Position numbers and translations under genes: made by a program
The notes under the pieces: generated by a model
Database searches by the model: none
Told to the model about the DNA's origin: nothing
The model's input: only the letters and a program-made list of their open reading frames with translations
Assembly (NCBI RefSeq): GCF_002237445.1
Contig: NZ_CP022527.1
Coordinates: forward strand, 186,001-250,000
Length of the DNA stretch: 64,000 nt
From: Neisseria sp. KEM232
GTDB lineage: Bacteria > Pseudomonadota > Gammaproteobacteria > Burkholderiales > Neisseriaceae
Reading direction: 5' to 3'
Part shown: in pieces, positions 24,569-32,851 of the stretch
How positions within the stretch are numbered: the stretch's first letter is position 1
Layout: every line of letters begins with the position of its first letter

Positions 24569-24775
24569 TTATTTGCTGCGGTTGAGGATATCGGCCGTGA
24601 CCTGTCCGGCAGCGATTTCGCGCAATGCTGTGACGGTGGGCTTGTCGTTGCGCACGTCGTCCACCAGCGGCGCGGTGCCGTTTTCCAGCTGGCGGGCGCG
24701 GCGGGCGGCGGCAAGTGTCAGGTCGAAATGGTTGGTGATTTTGTCGGAACAGTCTTCTACGGTGATGCGTGCCAT
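24569..24775 (-). CDS. rpoZ: RNA polymerase omega subunit
   Basis: 68 aa beginning MARITVEDCSDKITNHFDL, with AAARRARQL and the conserved TVTALREIAAG. Omega helps assemble the beta-prime subunit and mediates ppGpp binding, fitting its place before spoT. Lies 53 bases after gmk. Confidence 0.95.
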   Translation of the reverse strand: MARITVEDCSDKITNHFDLTLAAARRARQLENGTAPLVDDVRNDKPTVTALREIAAGQVTADILNRSK

Positions 24776-24828
24776 TTTCGGGTTTCCTTGTTTGTTTGAG
24801 AATTGGTTTGAGACGGATTCGGAGAAAT

Positions 24829-25449
24829 TCAGAAATTTTCCGAGAGCAGGTGTTCGATAAAGTTCTGCTGCCGCTCCAGAGTCTGCCTGTGCGCACGGAT
24901 AATCGCGCCCAGCTGGGCTTCGGCCTCGGCCAGATCGCGGTTGACGACGATGTAGTCGAACAGCAGCGACTGTTCGATTTCGCCGCGCGCCTGGCGCAGC
25001 CTTTTTTCCACCACTTCCGGCGCGTCGGTGCCGCGCCCGCGCAGGCGTTCGGCCAGCTCGGCGAAACTCGGCGGCAGGATAAAGATGCCGACGGCTTCGG
25101 GCAGGGCGCGGCGAACCTGCTCGGCGCCTTGTACGTCGATTTCCAAAATCACGTCGAAGCCTTCGTTTTGCAGGGCTTTGAGGCCGGCGAGGCTGGTGCC
25201 GTAATAATTGCCGAACACGTTGGCATGTTCGAGAAAGCCGCCCGCATCGGCCATTTCTTCAAATTCCGCCGTGCCGACGAAATAATAATGCTCGCCGTGC
25301 CGCTCGCCTTCACGCGGGGCGCGGGTGGTGTGCGATATGGAAACGCGCACGTCGGCATGGGCGGACAGCAGGCGCGACACCAGCGTTGTTTTGCCCGTGC
25401 CCGAAGCGGCGGAAATGATGAAAATATTGCCGGGATTTTTTGCGCTCAT
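24829..25449 (-). CDS. gmk: Guanylate kinase
   Basis: 206 aa. Phosphorylates GMP to GDP with ATP. P-loop SAASGTGKTT near the N-terminus, then the GMP-binding SHTTRAPREGE and EHYYFV, and the lid region ERLRGRGTDAPEVVEKRL. First gene of the gmk-rpoZ-spoT operon, divergent from apt, so two purine nucleotide genes share a control region. Confidence 0.95.
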   Translation of the reverse strand: MSAKNPGNIFIISAASGTGKTTLVSRLLSAHADVRVSISHTTRAPREGERHGEHYYFVGTAEFEEMADAGGFLEHANVFGNYYGTSLAGLKALQNEGFDVILEIDVQGAEQVRRALPEAVGIFILPPSFAELAERLRGRGTDAPEVVEKRLRQARGEIEQSLLFDYIVVNRDLAEAEAQLGAIIRAHRQTLERQQNFIEHLLSENF

Positions 25450-25480
25450 GATACGGAAATCGCGTGGAATAAGGCTTCGG

Positions 25481-25521
25481 ATTATAGCGCAACCGCGACG
25501 GAATAGAAAATTTGTTACAAT
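25481..25521. promoter_or_regulatory. Divergent -10 boxes for gmk and apt
   Basis: ATTATA at 25481-25486 is a perfect TATAAT on the minus strand, 32 bases before gmk. TACAAT at 25516-25521 lies 34 bases before apt on the plus strand. Convincing -35 boxes are not visible. Confidence 0.45.
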
Positions 25522-25554
25522 GCCGCTTTTGCTTTGACAACGAGGATTACGGCG

Positions 25555-26127
25555 GTGTTGATTCATCCCGAAGTGATGGGCGTGGAAGCCCTTTTTGAAA
25601 AAATGCGCACGATTCCCGACTGGCCGGAAAAGGGGATTCTGTTTCACGACATTACGCCGATTCTGCAAAGCCCGCAGTATTTCCGCCTGCTGGTGGATCT
25701 GCTGGTCTACCGCTACATGGATCAGAAAATCGACGCCGTGGCGGGTTTGGACGCGCGCGGCTTTATCATCGGCGCGGCGCTGGCCTACCAGTTGAACGTC
25801 GGCTTCGTCCCCATCCGCAAAAAAGGCAAGCTGCCTTTCAAAACCGTGTCGCAGAAATACGCGCTGGAATACGGCGAGGCAACGGTGGAAATCCACACCG
25901 ACGCACTGCAGCCGGGCGCACGCATGCTGCTGGTGGACGACTTGGTGGCCACGGGCGGCACGATGCTGGCGGGCGCGGAGCTGATCCGCCGCCTCGGCGG
26001 CAATGTGGTGGAAGCCGCCGCCATTTTGGAATTTACCGATCTGCCGGGCGGACAACGCATCCGCGACGCGGGCGTGCCGCTGTTTACGCTCTACCAAAAC
26101 GAAGGCTGTATGCCCGATATCGCCTGA
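25555..26127 (+). CDS. apt: Adenine phosphoribosyltransferase
   Basis: 190 aa from a GTG at 25555 (CGAGG nine bases upstream); the next codons read LIHPE, as in other neisserial Apt proteins. Salvages adenine to AMP with PRPP. The PRPP loop is LLVDDLVATGGTMLAG, and GLDARGFIIGAALAYQL and PIRKKGKLP bind substrate. An earlier in-frame TTG is less likely. Confidence 0.93.
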   Translation: MLIHPEVMGVEALFEKMRTIPDWPEKGILFHDITPILQSPQYFRLLVDLLVYRYMDQKIDAVAGLDARGFIIGAALAYQLNVGFVPIRKKGKLPFKTVSQKYALEYGEATVEIHTDALQPGARMLLVDDLVATGGTMLAGAELIRRLGGNVVEAAAILEFTDLPGGQRIRDAGVPLFTLYQNEGCMPDIA

Positions 26128-26142
26128 GGCCGTCTGAAAAAA

Positions 26143-26180
26143 AGGCCGTCTGAAAATGCCGAAAGGCTTTCAGACGGCCT
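26143..26180. terminator. Uptake-sequence hairpin after apt
   Basis: AGGCCGTCTGAAAATGCC faces its near complement. An additional uptake sequence overlaps the apt stop region (26126-26138). Confidence 0.8.
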
Positions 26181-26275
26181 TTTCGTATGGCGGCAAACCG
26201 TACCCGCCGCTGTTTCAAACCGCTTTCGTATCCGAACCGGCCTGCGTCCGCGCATCGGATGAGGCCGTCTGAAAA

Positions 26276-26313
26276 GAGGCCGTCTGAAAACGCTGGAACG
26301 TTTCAGACGGCCT
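26276..26313 (-). terminator. Uptake-sequence hairpin after pbpG
   Basis: GAGGCCGTCTGAAAACG faces its complement about 30 bases past the pbpG stop on the minus strand. Confidence 0.8.
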
Positions 26314-26344
26314 CTTTGAATGCTGCAAGCCGCAGCCGCCGTTT

Positions 26345-27286
26345 TTAAGACGGCCTCTGCATCATCCAGCTTTGGATTTTGCGCGCGTCGTTGACGCGGG
26401 TGGTGGTGGTGGGCGAATTGAGCAGCACGATGGTTACCGGCTCGCTGCCGATTCTGGCTTTCACCACCATCGAACGACCCGACTCGCGGATATAGCCCGT
26501 TTTCTGCAATTCTATATCCCACAAGCCTTCGCGCACGAGGGCGTTGGAATTTTTATAGTTTTGCTGGCGGCCGGCACTGGTGTACACCGAACCGTAGGTG
26601 GACGTGCTGTTACGGCGTATTTGCGGATATTTGGCCGCTGCGTTCGCCAGCTTGCTCAAATCGGCGGCGGTGGACACGTTGCGGTAGTCCAAGCCGGTCG
26701 GCTCGTAAAAACGGCTGCTGGCCATACCCAGGCTCTGCGCTTTGGCATTCATCGCGGCGACAAACGCACCCATGCCGCCCGGATAGGTGCGCCCCAGCGC
26801 GTGGGTGGCGCGGTTTTCGCTCGACATCAGACTCAGGTGCAAAAGCTGCGCCCGCGTCAGCTGCGTACCCACCGAAAGGCGGCTGCCCGTGCCTTTGAGG
26901 CGGTCGATTTCGTCTTCCGTGATGGTAATCACCTCGTCCATATTCAGGCGCGCGTCCAGCGTCACCATCGCCGACATCAGTTTGGAAATCGACGCGATGG
27001 GCATCACGCGGTTCATGTTTTTCTGATACAGCACTTCGCCTGTGCGGTTGTTCATAATCAAAGCCGACTGCGAAGCCAAAAGCGGGCCTGCGATGGCGGC
27101 CTGCGCTTCGAGCATATCGCCCGGATTGTTGGCAAGGAAAGTGCCCAACGGATCCTGCTCGGTGGGGAAATTCTGTTGCAGAAACTGGCCGAGCACGTCC
27201 AAATCGTCGGCGGCGGCGTTGAGGGGGAACAGGCTCAGGCCGAGCAGAACGGCGGCGGCCTTTTTGTAAAACCGGGTTGCGTACAT
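26345..27286 (-). CDS. pbpG: D-alanyl-D-alanine endopeptidase (PBP7-like)
   Basis: 313 aa from the ATG at 27286 with a signal peptide (AAAVLLGLSLFPLNAAA). All three penicillin-binding motifs are present: SISK (catalytic Ser), SSEN (SxN) and KTG. Low-molecular-weight PBPs of this type cut peptide cross-links in periplasmic peptidoglycan. Divergent from clpX across about 330 bases. Confidence 0.92.
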   Translation of the reverse strand: MYATRFYKKAAAVLLGLSLFPLNAAADDLDVLGQFLQQNFPTEQDPLGTFLANNPGDMLEAQAAIAGPLLASQSALIMNNRTGEVLYQKNMNRVMPIASISKLMSAMVTLDARLNMDEVITITEDEIDRLKGTGSRLSVGTQLTRAQLLHLSLMSSENRATHALGRTYPGGMGAFVAAMNAKAQSLGMASSRFYEPTGLDYRNVSTAADLSKLANAAAKYPQIRRNSTSTYGSVYTSAGRQQNYKNSNALVREGLWDIELQKTGYIRESGRSMVVKARIGSEPVTIVLLNSPTTTTRVNDARKIQSWMMQRPS

Positions 27287-27529
27287 CGTGTTATCCGTAA
27301 AATTGCAAAGATTCGTCCGGCGGCGCGACACAAAGACGGGGAGGCCGTCTGAAAATATTTTTTATTCCGCGCCATCGGCTTAGGGAGAAGCGCTGCCTGT
27401 TTGAGGTCGCGGCGCATTGTCTGTGAAAAGCAAACGCCTTGTAAAGCGGGCAGACGCAGTTTTGCACGAGTTTTCGTTTCCGCCGCCAGCGCCCCTGCCG
27501 CCGCACTGCCTTGTCAGGCCGTCTGAAAA

Positions 27530-27558
27530 TTGAAAAAACCACGGCCAATCATTATAAT
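27530..27558 (+). promoter_or_regulatory. Promoter of clpX
   Basis: TTGAAA (27530-27535), a 17-base spacer and TATAAT (27553-27558), 58 bases before the clpX start. The -35 overlaps the end of an uptake sequence (27517-27528 plus As). The cleanest sigma-70 promoter seen in the window. Confidence 0.7.
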
Positions 27559-27616
27559 CGCCCACTTTTTTCAGACTTTCAGACGGCCTGTCCGTTTGCG
27601 CTGCCGAGGTAAAACC

Positions 27617-28867
27617 ATGACCACAGAAAACCGCCACTGCTCCTTTTGCGGCAAATCCGAGCAGGAAGTCAAACACCTGATTGAAGGCCAAGACGCCTAT
27701 ATCTGCAACGAATGCGTGGAAACCTGCGGCGTGATGCTCGAAGCCGACGACGGTGCCGGCAAGGCAGACGGCAGCGACGGTACCGCAGACAAACTGCCCA
27801 CGCCCGCCGAAATCGTCGCCAACCTCGACGACCACGTTATCGGCCAGGAACAGGCGAAAAAAGCCCTCGCCGTCGCCGTCTACAACCACTACAAACGCCT
27901 GCGCCACCCGCAGGCGGGCGGCAAAGTCGAACTGTCCAAATCCAACATCCTCCTCATCGGCCCGACCGGATCGGGCAAAACCCTGCTGGCGCAGTCGCTG
28001 GCGCGCAAACTCGACGTGCCCTTCGTGATGGCCGACGCCACCACGCTCACCGAAGCGGGCTATGTCGGCGAAGACGTCGAGCAAATCATCACCAAGCTCT
28101 TGGGTAAATGCGATTTCAACGTGGAAAAAGCCCAGCGCGGCATTGTTTACATCGACGAAATCGACAAAATCTCGCGCAAAAGCGACAACCCCTCCATCAC
28201 CCGCGACGTGTCGGGCGAAGGCGTGCAGCAGGCGCTGCTCAAACTCATCGAAGGCACGGTTGCCAGCGTGCCCCCGCAGGGCGGGCGCAAGCATCCCAAC
28301 CAGGATTTCGTCCAAGTCGACACCACCAACATCCTCTTCATCTGCGGCGGCGCGTTTGCCGGTTTGGAAAAAGTCATCCGCCAGCGCACCGAAAAAGGCG
28401 GTATCGGCTTCGGTGCGTCGGTGCACAGCAAAGACGAAAACGCCGCCATCACCGAGCTGTTTGAAATCGTCGAGCCGGAAGACTTAATCAAATTCGGCCT
28501 GATTCCCGAACTGATCGGCCGCCTGCCCGTAATCGCCACCCTGGCCGAACTCGATGAAGACGCACTCATCAACATCCTCACCGAGCCGAAAAACGCGCTG
28601 GTGAAACAATATCAGGCGCTGCTGGCCATGGAAGGGGCGGAACTCGAATTTGAAGAAGCCGCCCTGCGCGCCATCGCCAAACTCGCCATGAGCCGCAAAA
28701 CCGGCGCGCGCGGCCTGCGCTCCATCGTCGAACGCGCCCTGATGGAAACCATGTACCGCCTGCCCGACCTGCCGCAGGTGAAAAAAGTGCTCATCACCGC
28801 CGACGTTATCGACAAACAGCAACCGCCGCTGCTGTTCTTGGAAAACGGCGAAGAATATAAGGGATAA
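27617..28867 (+). CDS. clpX: ATP-dependent Clp protease ATP-binding subunit ClpX
   Basis: 416 aa. The unfoldase ring that feeds ClpP. The N-terminal zinc domain has Cys8, Cys11, Cys30 and Cys33. Walker A is GPTGSGKT, Walker B IVYIDEIDKI, and the pore loop GYVGEDV and sensor motifs RTEKGGIGFGA and GARGLRSIVE are present. GAGGTAAAACC precedes the ATG. clpP is not next to it. Confidence 0.96.
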   Translation: MTTENRHCSFCGKSEQEVKHLIEGQDAYICNECVETCGVMLEADDGAGKADGSDGTADKLPTPAEIVANLDDHVIGQEQAKKALAVAVYNHYKRLRHPQAGGKVELSKSNILLIGPTGSGKTLLAQSLARKLDVPFVMADATTLTEAGYVGEDVEQIITKLLGKCDFNVEKAQRGIVYIDEIDKISRKSDNPSITRDVSGEGVQQALLKLIEGTVASVPPQGGRKHPNQDFVQVDTTNILFICGGAFAGLEKVIRQRTEKGGIGFGASVHSKDENAAITELFEIVEPEDLIKFGLIPELIGRLPVIATLAELDEDALINILTEPKNALVKQYQALLAMEGAELEFEEAALRAIAKLAMSRKTGARGLRSIVERALMETMYRLPDLPQVKKVLITADVIDKQQPPLLFLENGEEYKG

Positions 28868-28881
28868 GCCGCCACACGCCA

Positions 28882-28925
28882 AAAGGCCGTCTGAAAGTCT
28901 CGCACAAGGCTTTCAGACGGCCTTT
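28882..28925. terminator. Uptake-sequence hairpin after clpX
   Basis: AAAGGCCGTCTGAAAG faces its complement with a 16-base loop, 15 bases past the clpX stop. Confidence 0.85.
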
Positions 28926-29104
28926 CCCTATTAACCGGGTGCAGGGACTGCTGGCAACCTTTGCGGCGCACGCGGTTTTTGATTTTTTTGCGGGCAACAG
29001 CCTGAATGGTTTTGTCGGAACATTGGGGACGCGTGCGTCGCTGTGCGACACAACCTACGCATCGGTGGAAAAAACGTCAGATCGTCTGAAAAAGGCCGTC
29101 TGAA

Positions 29105-29148
29105 AAAGGCCGTCTGAAAACCGCTTTCGCGGTTTTCAGACGGCCTTT
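29105..29148 (-). terminator. Uptake-sequence hairpin after the exonuclease gene
   Basis: AAAGGCCGTCTGAAAACCGC-TTTC-GCGGTTTTCAGACGG is a near-perfect long stem. Two more direct uptake-like sequences sit just left of it (29080-29104). Confidence 0.85.
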
Positions 29149-29162
29149 CGCCTATCTGTCTC

Positions 29163-29954
29163 TCAGCCCCAGGCAGCGAGAAATTCGCGCCAGTGCGGCT
29201 GTTCGGACAGGCCGGACAGGTAGTTTTTCAGGCGGCGGATTTCCTGTTCGTATTCGTCGGCGTCGAGCGCGCCGTTCATCAGGCGGAAGCGCAGGTACAT
29301 CAGATAGGTGTTGGCGGCGTCGGTTTCGCAGTAGTCGCGGATGTCTTTCAGACGGCCTGCGTGGAAGGCTTCCCATACTTTGCCGCCATCCATGCCGAGT
29401 TTGCCGGGGAAGCCGCAGAGTTTGGCCATGTCGTCCAGCGGCACGGCGGCGCGGGCTTGGTAGAGGGAGAGCAAATCCATCAGGTCGCAATGGCGGCTGT
29501 GGTAACGGCTGATGTAGTTGTTCCATTTGAAGTCGCGGCTGTCGCCGAAGTCGCCTTCGCCGGTGTCCCAGTAGCGGGCGGCGGTGATGCCGTGGATAAG
29601 GGCGCGGTAGTGCAGAACGGGCAGGTCGAAGCCGCCGCCGTTCCAGCTCACCAGCTGCGGGGTGTGGCTTTCCACCAGCTCGAAAAAGCGGGCGATAACG
29701 GTTTCTTCATCGTCGCCGATGTCGCCTATCGTGCCGACGTGGATTTTGTCCTGCCCCCATCGCATGCAGCAGGATATGGCGACGACGCGTTGCAGGTGCA
29801 GGGGCATGAAGTCGCTGCCGGTTTTGGCGCGGCGTTTCTGCTGCGCGAACTCCACCACTTCGGCGTCGGAAAGTTCGGCGGGCAGGTCGTAAAGGGTGCG
29901 GATGCCGCGCACGTCGGGCACGGTTTCGATGTCGAAGGCGAGGATGGGGGTCAT
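29163..29954 (-). CDS. 3'-5' exonuclease of the DNA-polymerase-B exonuclease-like family
   Basis: 263 aa from the ATG at 29954. The DEDD-type nuclease motifs are visible: FDIETVPD (motif I), LVSWNGGGFDLPVL (motif II) and the late RDYCETDAANTY (motif III). Family members are stand-alone exonucleases of uncertain cellular role. Its start overlaps the stop of the upstream gene by four bases (ATGA), so the two are translationally coupled. Confidence 0.85.
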   Translation of the reverse strand: MTPILAFDIETVPDVRGIRTLYDLPAELSDAEVVEFAQQKRRAKTGSDFMPLHLQRVVAISCCMRWGQDKIHVGTIGDIGDDEETVIARFFELVESHTPQLVSWNGGGFDLPVLHYRALIHGITAARYWDTGEGDFGDSRDFKWNNYISRYHSRHCDLMDLLSLYQARAAVPLDDMAKLCGFPGKLGMDGGKVWEAFHAGRLKDIRDYCETDAANTYLMYLRFRLMNGALDADEYEQEIRRLKNYLSGLSEQPHWREFLAAWG

Positions 29955-30469
29955 GGGTTTTCTTCCTTGGCGGGTTGCGGGCGGATTTGCTTTTGCAGCC
30001 ACTCTTCCCATTCGGGGTGGCGGCGGCACAGAGTTTCGTGCCAATAAAGGCAGCCGAACAGGATTTCGACCGTCTGCGGGCTTGGCGGCAGGGCAAACAG
30101 GGCGTGCACGAATGCTTCCGCTTTTTCAACAGCGGTATCGCCGTGCATGCCGACCCAATCGCCGAAGGTGCGGCAGGTTTCGAGGTGCAAACCGTCGGAC
30201 GCGGCGAGGATTTCCGTCTGCCACGCCGTCCAATCCGCACCGCCCGAAAGCACTTCGTACAGCCAGCATTTGACGTTTTCCAAACCGCGCATCTGCGGCG
30301 AGTGCAGCAGCAGGCGCAAGACGGCTGCGTGTGCCGTCTGAAAATCTTCGCCGGCGAATCGGTCGGGCAGGAGATACAGGGCTCTGTTGCGGCGGTTTTC
30401 CGGCAGGGCGGACAAAATGACGAGGCATTCCTGCGGCGTGTGCCAGTCGGGCAGGCTGGGTTGGGTCAT
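29951..30469 (-). CDS. Uncharacterised protein coupled to the exonuclease gene
   Basis: 172 aa from the ATG at 30469 (MTQPSLPDWHTPQEC). Rich in Leu, Trp and Cys, no signal peptide, probably helical. I do not recognise the family. The ATGA overlap with the exonuclease implies co-expression and perhaps a joint role in nucleic-acid processing. Confidence 0.75.
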   Translation of the reverse strand: MTQPSLPDWHTPQECLVILSALPENRRNRALYLLPDRFAGEDFQTAHAAVLRLLLHSPQMRGLENVKCWLYEVLSGGADWTAWQTEILAASDGLHLETCRTFGDWVGMHGDTAVEKAEAFVHALFALPPSPQTVEILFGCLYWHETLCRRHPEWEEWLQKQIRPQPAKEENP

Positions 30470-30608
30470 GGAGTAAAGCCGGTTTCTTCGGTTTGAAACG
30501 AGCGGATTTTGCGGCAAGCTGCGGTTTTTGTCATGCAAATTGGCAGGCGCAAACGGCATTTTTTCGGCATAATGGCGGCCGATTTTAATTTGAGGAAACA
30601 AAGCCGCC

Positions 30609-31397
30609 ATGAACAAAAAAATCCTGCCCGTCCTGACCGCCGCGCTGATGCTGGCCGCCTGCGGACAAAACCAGGCGCAAGTCGCACACTATCCCGCCAA
30701 ATCCGCCGCGCAACAGGGCGCCAAAGCCGATGCCGCTGTGGAACAAACCATCCGCACGGCTCTGGAAAAAGCCTATGCCGAGCAGCAGCTCAAAGTCCAA
30801 AGCGTCCGCCCCACGCCGATAGCGGGCATTTACGAAGCCGTGTTGAGCGGCAAAACCATAGTCTACATCGACGCCAAAGGCGAATTCATGATAGTCGGCG
30901 ACATGATCGACATCAAAAACCGCAAAAGCCTCACCGACGAGCGCACCGCCGAGCTGAGCGCCATCGACTACAACAGCCTGCCCTTCGACATGGCCATCAA
31001 AGAAGTGCGCGGCAACGGCAAGCTGCAAGTGGCGGTGTTCTCCGATCCCGACTGCCCGTTCTGCAAAAAACTGGAACACGAGTTTGCCAAAATGACCGAC
31101 ATCACGATTTACAGCTTTATGATGCCTTTGGCGAGCCTGCATCCCGACGCGGCGCGCAAAGCCGAACAAATCTGGTGCCAAAGCGACCGCACCGCCGCCT
31201 GGATCAACTGGATGCGCAAAGGCGTCATGCCGCCGCAGGTTGCCGCTTGCGACAACCCCGTCGCCGAAACCACTTCGCTGGGCGAACAGTTCGGCTTCCA
31301 CGGCACCCCCGCCATCGCCTTCCCCAACGGCAAAACCACGGCAGGCTACGTGCCCATGCCGCAACTGGAAAAACTCATCAAAGACAACCAGAAATAA
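30609..31397 (+). CDS. dsbC: DsbC thiol-disulfide isomerase (lipoprotein form)
   Basis: 262 aa. A lipobox LMLAAC with Cys18 suggests a lipid-anchored periplasmic protein. The N-terminal dimerisation part (about 40-115) is followed by a thioredoxin fold with the CPFC active site (Cys149, Cys152) and the cis-Pro in HGTPAIAFPNG. It corrects wrong disulfides in the periplasm. TTTGAGGAAACAAAGCCGCC precedes the ATG. Confidence 0.93.
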   Translation: MNKKILPVLTAALMLAACGQNQAQVAHYPAKSAAQQGAKADAAVEQTIRTALEKAYAEQQLKVQSVRPTPIAGIYEAVLSGKTIVYIDAKGEFMIVGDMIDIKNRKSLTDERTAELSAIDYNSLPFDMAIKEVRGNGKLQVAVFSDPDCPFCKKLEHEFAKMTDITIYSFMMPLASLHPDAARKAEQIWCQSDRTAAWINWMRKGVMPPQVAACDNPVAETTSLGEQFGFHGTPAIAFPNGKTTAGYVPMPQLEKLIKDNQK

Positions 31398-31410
31398 GGC
31401 TGCAACACAG

Positions 31411-31445
31411 AGGCCGTCTGAAACCGCCCGGGTTTCAGACGGCCT
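31411..31445. terminator. Uptake-sequence hairpin after dsbC
   Basis: AGGCCGTCTGAAACC-GCCC-GGGTTTCAGACGG with a T run; another inverted uptake sequence follows immediately (31449-31459). Confidence 0.85.
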
Positions 31446-31548
31446 TTTTTCAGACGGCCACCTTTGGGGGCAGCCGCCTGAAAACATTGTTGGGACGCAG
31501 AATGTGTGCCGCAGGTGCCCGCACGTTTCGGTGTTTCTGAAAGGGTTG

Positions 31549-31757
31549 AGGCCGTCTGAAACGGGGAGGCCGTCTGAAACGGGGAGGCCGTCTGAAACGG
31601 GGAGGCCGTCTGAAACGGGGAGGCCGTCTGAAACGGGGAGGCCGTCTGAAACGGGGAGGCCGTCTGAAACGGGGAGGCCGTCTGAAACGGGGAGGCCGTC
31701 TGAAACGGGGAGGCCGTCTGAAAAAACCTGCTTCGCAGGTTTTTTCAGACGGCCTCT
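31549..31757 (+). repeat. Tandem array of ten uptake sequences plus a closing inverted copy
   Basis: Ten direct copies of an exact 18-bp unit (GAGGCCGTCTGAAACGGG) with uptake cores starting at 31550, 31568, 31586 and so on to 31712. The last copy pairs with an inverted one (31743-31755) across GCTTCGC to form a terminator for the gene on the minus strand. The spacers are identical, so this is a recent tandem duplication. The 374-base gap between dsbC and the next gene has no coding sequence. Confidence 0.95.
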
Positions 31758-31771
31758 TTTATGTGCCGCGT

Positions 31772-32839
31772 TCAGTAAACCAGCGGCAGGGAGACGGTTT
31801 GGTTGTCGCGGGCAGAGCGGTAGGCGGCGATGAGCAGCTCCAGCGATTTGAGGCCTTCGCGCCCGTCGGTAATCGGTTTGGCTTGGCCGCGCATCACATC
31901 GATGACGTTTTTGTAGTAGAGCGGGTGGCCGAAGCCGTAAACCGAGGTGGTTTCGTAGTTGGCAGCTTTGATTTGTCCGTCGTAGTCGCGGCTGTCGGCG
32001 AAATTCCATTCTTGGATTTCGTTGACGGCCATGCCGCCGATGCGTACCGTACCCGTTTCGCCCAAGATGGTAATCGAGCCTTCGAGGTTTTTCGGGTAGG
32101 TGCACATGGTTACGGCCATCGAGCCGAGTGCGCCGTTGCGCCAGCGGATGTTCATCACGCCGGTGTCTTCGGCTTCGATGTCGCGGTGGGTGGCAATCAT
32201 GGCCTGCACGTCGACAACGGGGCCGATGAGCCATTCCATCAGGTCGACATAATGGCTGGCTTGGTTCATAAACGCGCCGCCGTCAAATTCCCATGTGCCG
32301 CGCCAGCCGCCCCCTTGGTCGTAATACGACTGCGGGCGCGTCCAGAATACGTTGAGGTGCACCATGCAGATTTTGCCGAAGCGTTTTTCTTCGACGGCGC
32401 GTTTCAACAGTTGCAGGGTGGCGTTGAGGCGGTTTTGTTTGACGACAAAGAGGCGTTTGCCCGCTTTGTCGGCGGCCTGCACCATGCGTTCGCCGTCGGC
32501 AAGGCGGGTGGCCATCGGTTTTTCGGTTACAACGTGGAAACCGGATTCGAGCGCGTCCACCGCCTGCTGCGGATGCAGGCCGGAGGGAGTGGTGAGTACG
32601 ATGATGTCGGCGTCGGTTTCGGCGAGCATCTGCGCGTAGTCGGCATAGCCTTTCGCGCCGGTGCGCTCTACGGCCGTCTGAAGGGCGGCGGGGTCGGTGT
32701 CGCATACGGCCACGACTTCGCAGTCGTCTTTCAGGGCTTCAAACGAGCCGAAGTGGTTGTTGGAGATACGGCCGCAGCCCACAAGGGCGAATTTGATTTT
32801 ACCGCCGGTGATGGTTTCGTAGCGTACGGGTTCAAACAT
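31772..32839 (-). CDS. Gfo/Idh/MocA oxidoreductase, WbpB/WlbA-like UDP-sugar oxidase
   Basis: 355 aa. N-terminal Rossmann fold (FALVGCGRISNNHF) and the family EKPMA motif; the C-terminal part has GGWRGTWEFDGGAFMNQASHYVD. It closely resembles WbpB/WlbA, which oxidises UDP-GlcNAcA at C3 in synthesis of di-N-acetylated mannuronic acid. It sits 12 bases after the WbpA-like gene, which makes the UDP-GlcNAcA substrate. The aminotransferase, acetyltransferase and epimerase of the usual pathway are not in the window. Confidence 0.8.
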   Translation of the reverse strand: MFEPVRYETITGGKIKFALVGCGRISNNHFGSFEALKDDCEVVAVCDTDPAALQTAVERTGAKGYADYAQMLAETDADIIVLTTPSGLHPQQAVDALESGFHVVTEKPMATRLADGERMVQAADKAGKRLFVVKQNRLNATLQLLKRAVEEKRFGKICMVHLNVFWTRPQSYYDQGGGWRGTWEFDGGAFMNQASHYVDLMEWLIGPVVDVQAMIATHRDIEAEDTGVMNIRWRNGALGSMAVTMCTYPKNLEGSITILGETGTVRIGGMAVNEIQEWNFADSRDYDGQIKAANYETTSVYGFGHPLYYKNVIDVMRGQAKPITDGREGLKSLELLIAAYRSARDNQTVSLPLVY

Positions 32840-32851
32840 TTCAGACGGCCT

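Noticed and set aside
24829..26097. Gmk frame extended upstream to 422 codons
   Set aside because: The extra part lies opposite apt. The conserved gmk start is at 25449.
31549..31757. Possible CRISPR array
   Set aside because: The period is 18 bp with identical spacers and the repeat is the uptake sequence. No cas genes are in the window.
31240..31833. Open frame with a repeated RPSETG protein
   Set aside because: It is only the translation of the tandem uptake-sequence array; on the left it overlaps dsbC in another frame.
30585..32234. 549-codon minus-strand frame across the uptake array
   Set aside because: It overlaps dsbC and wbpB antisense or out of frame, and its middle is the translated array.
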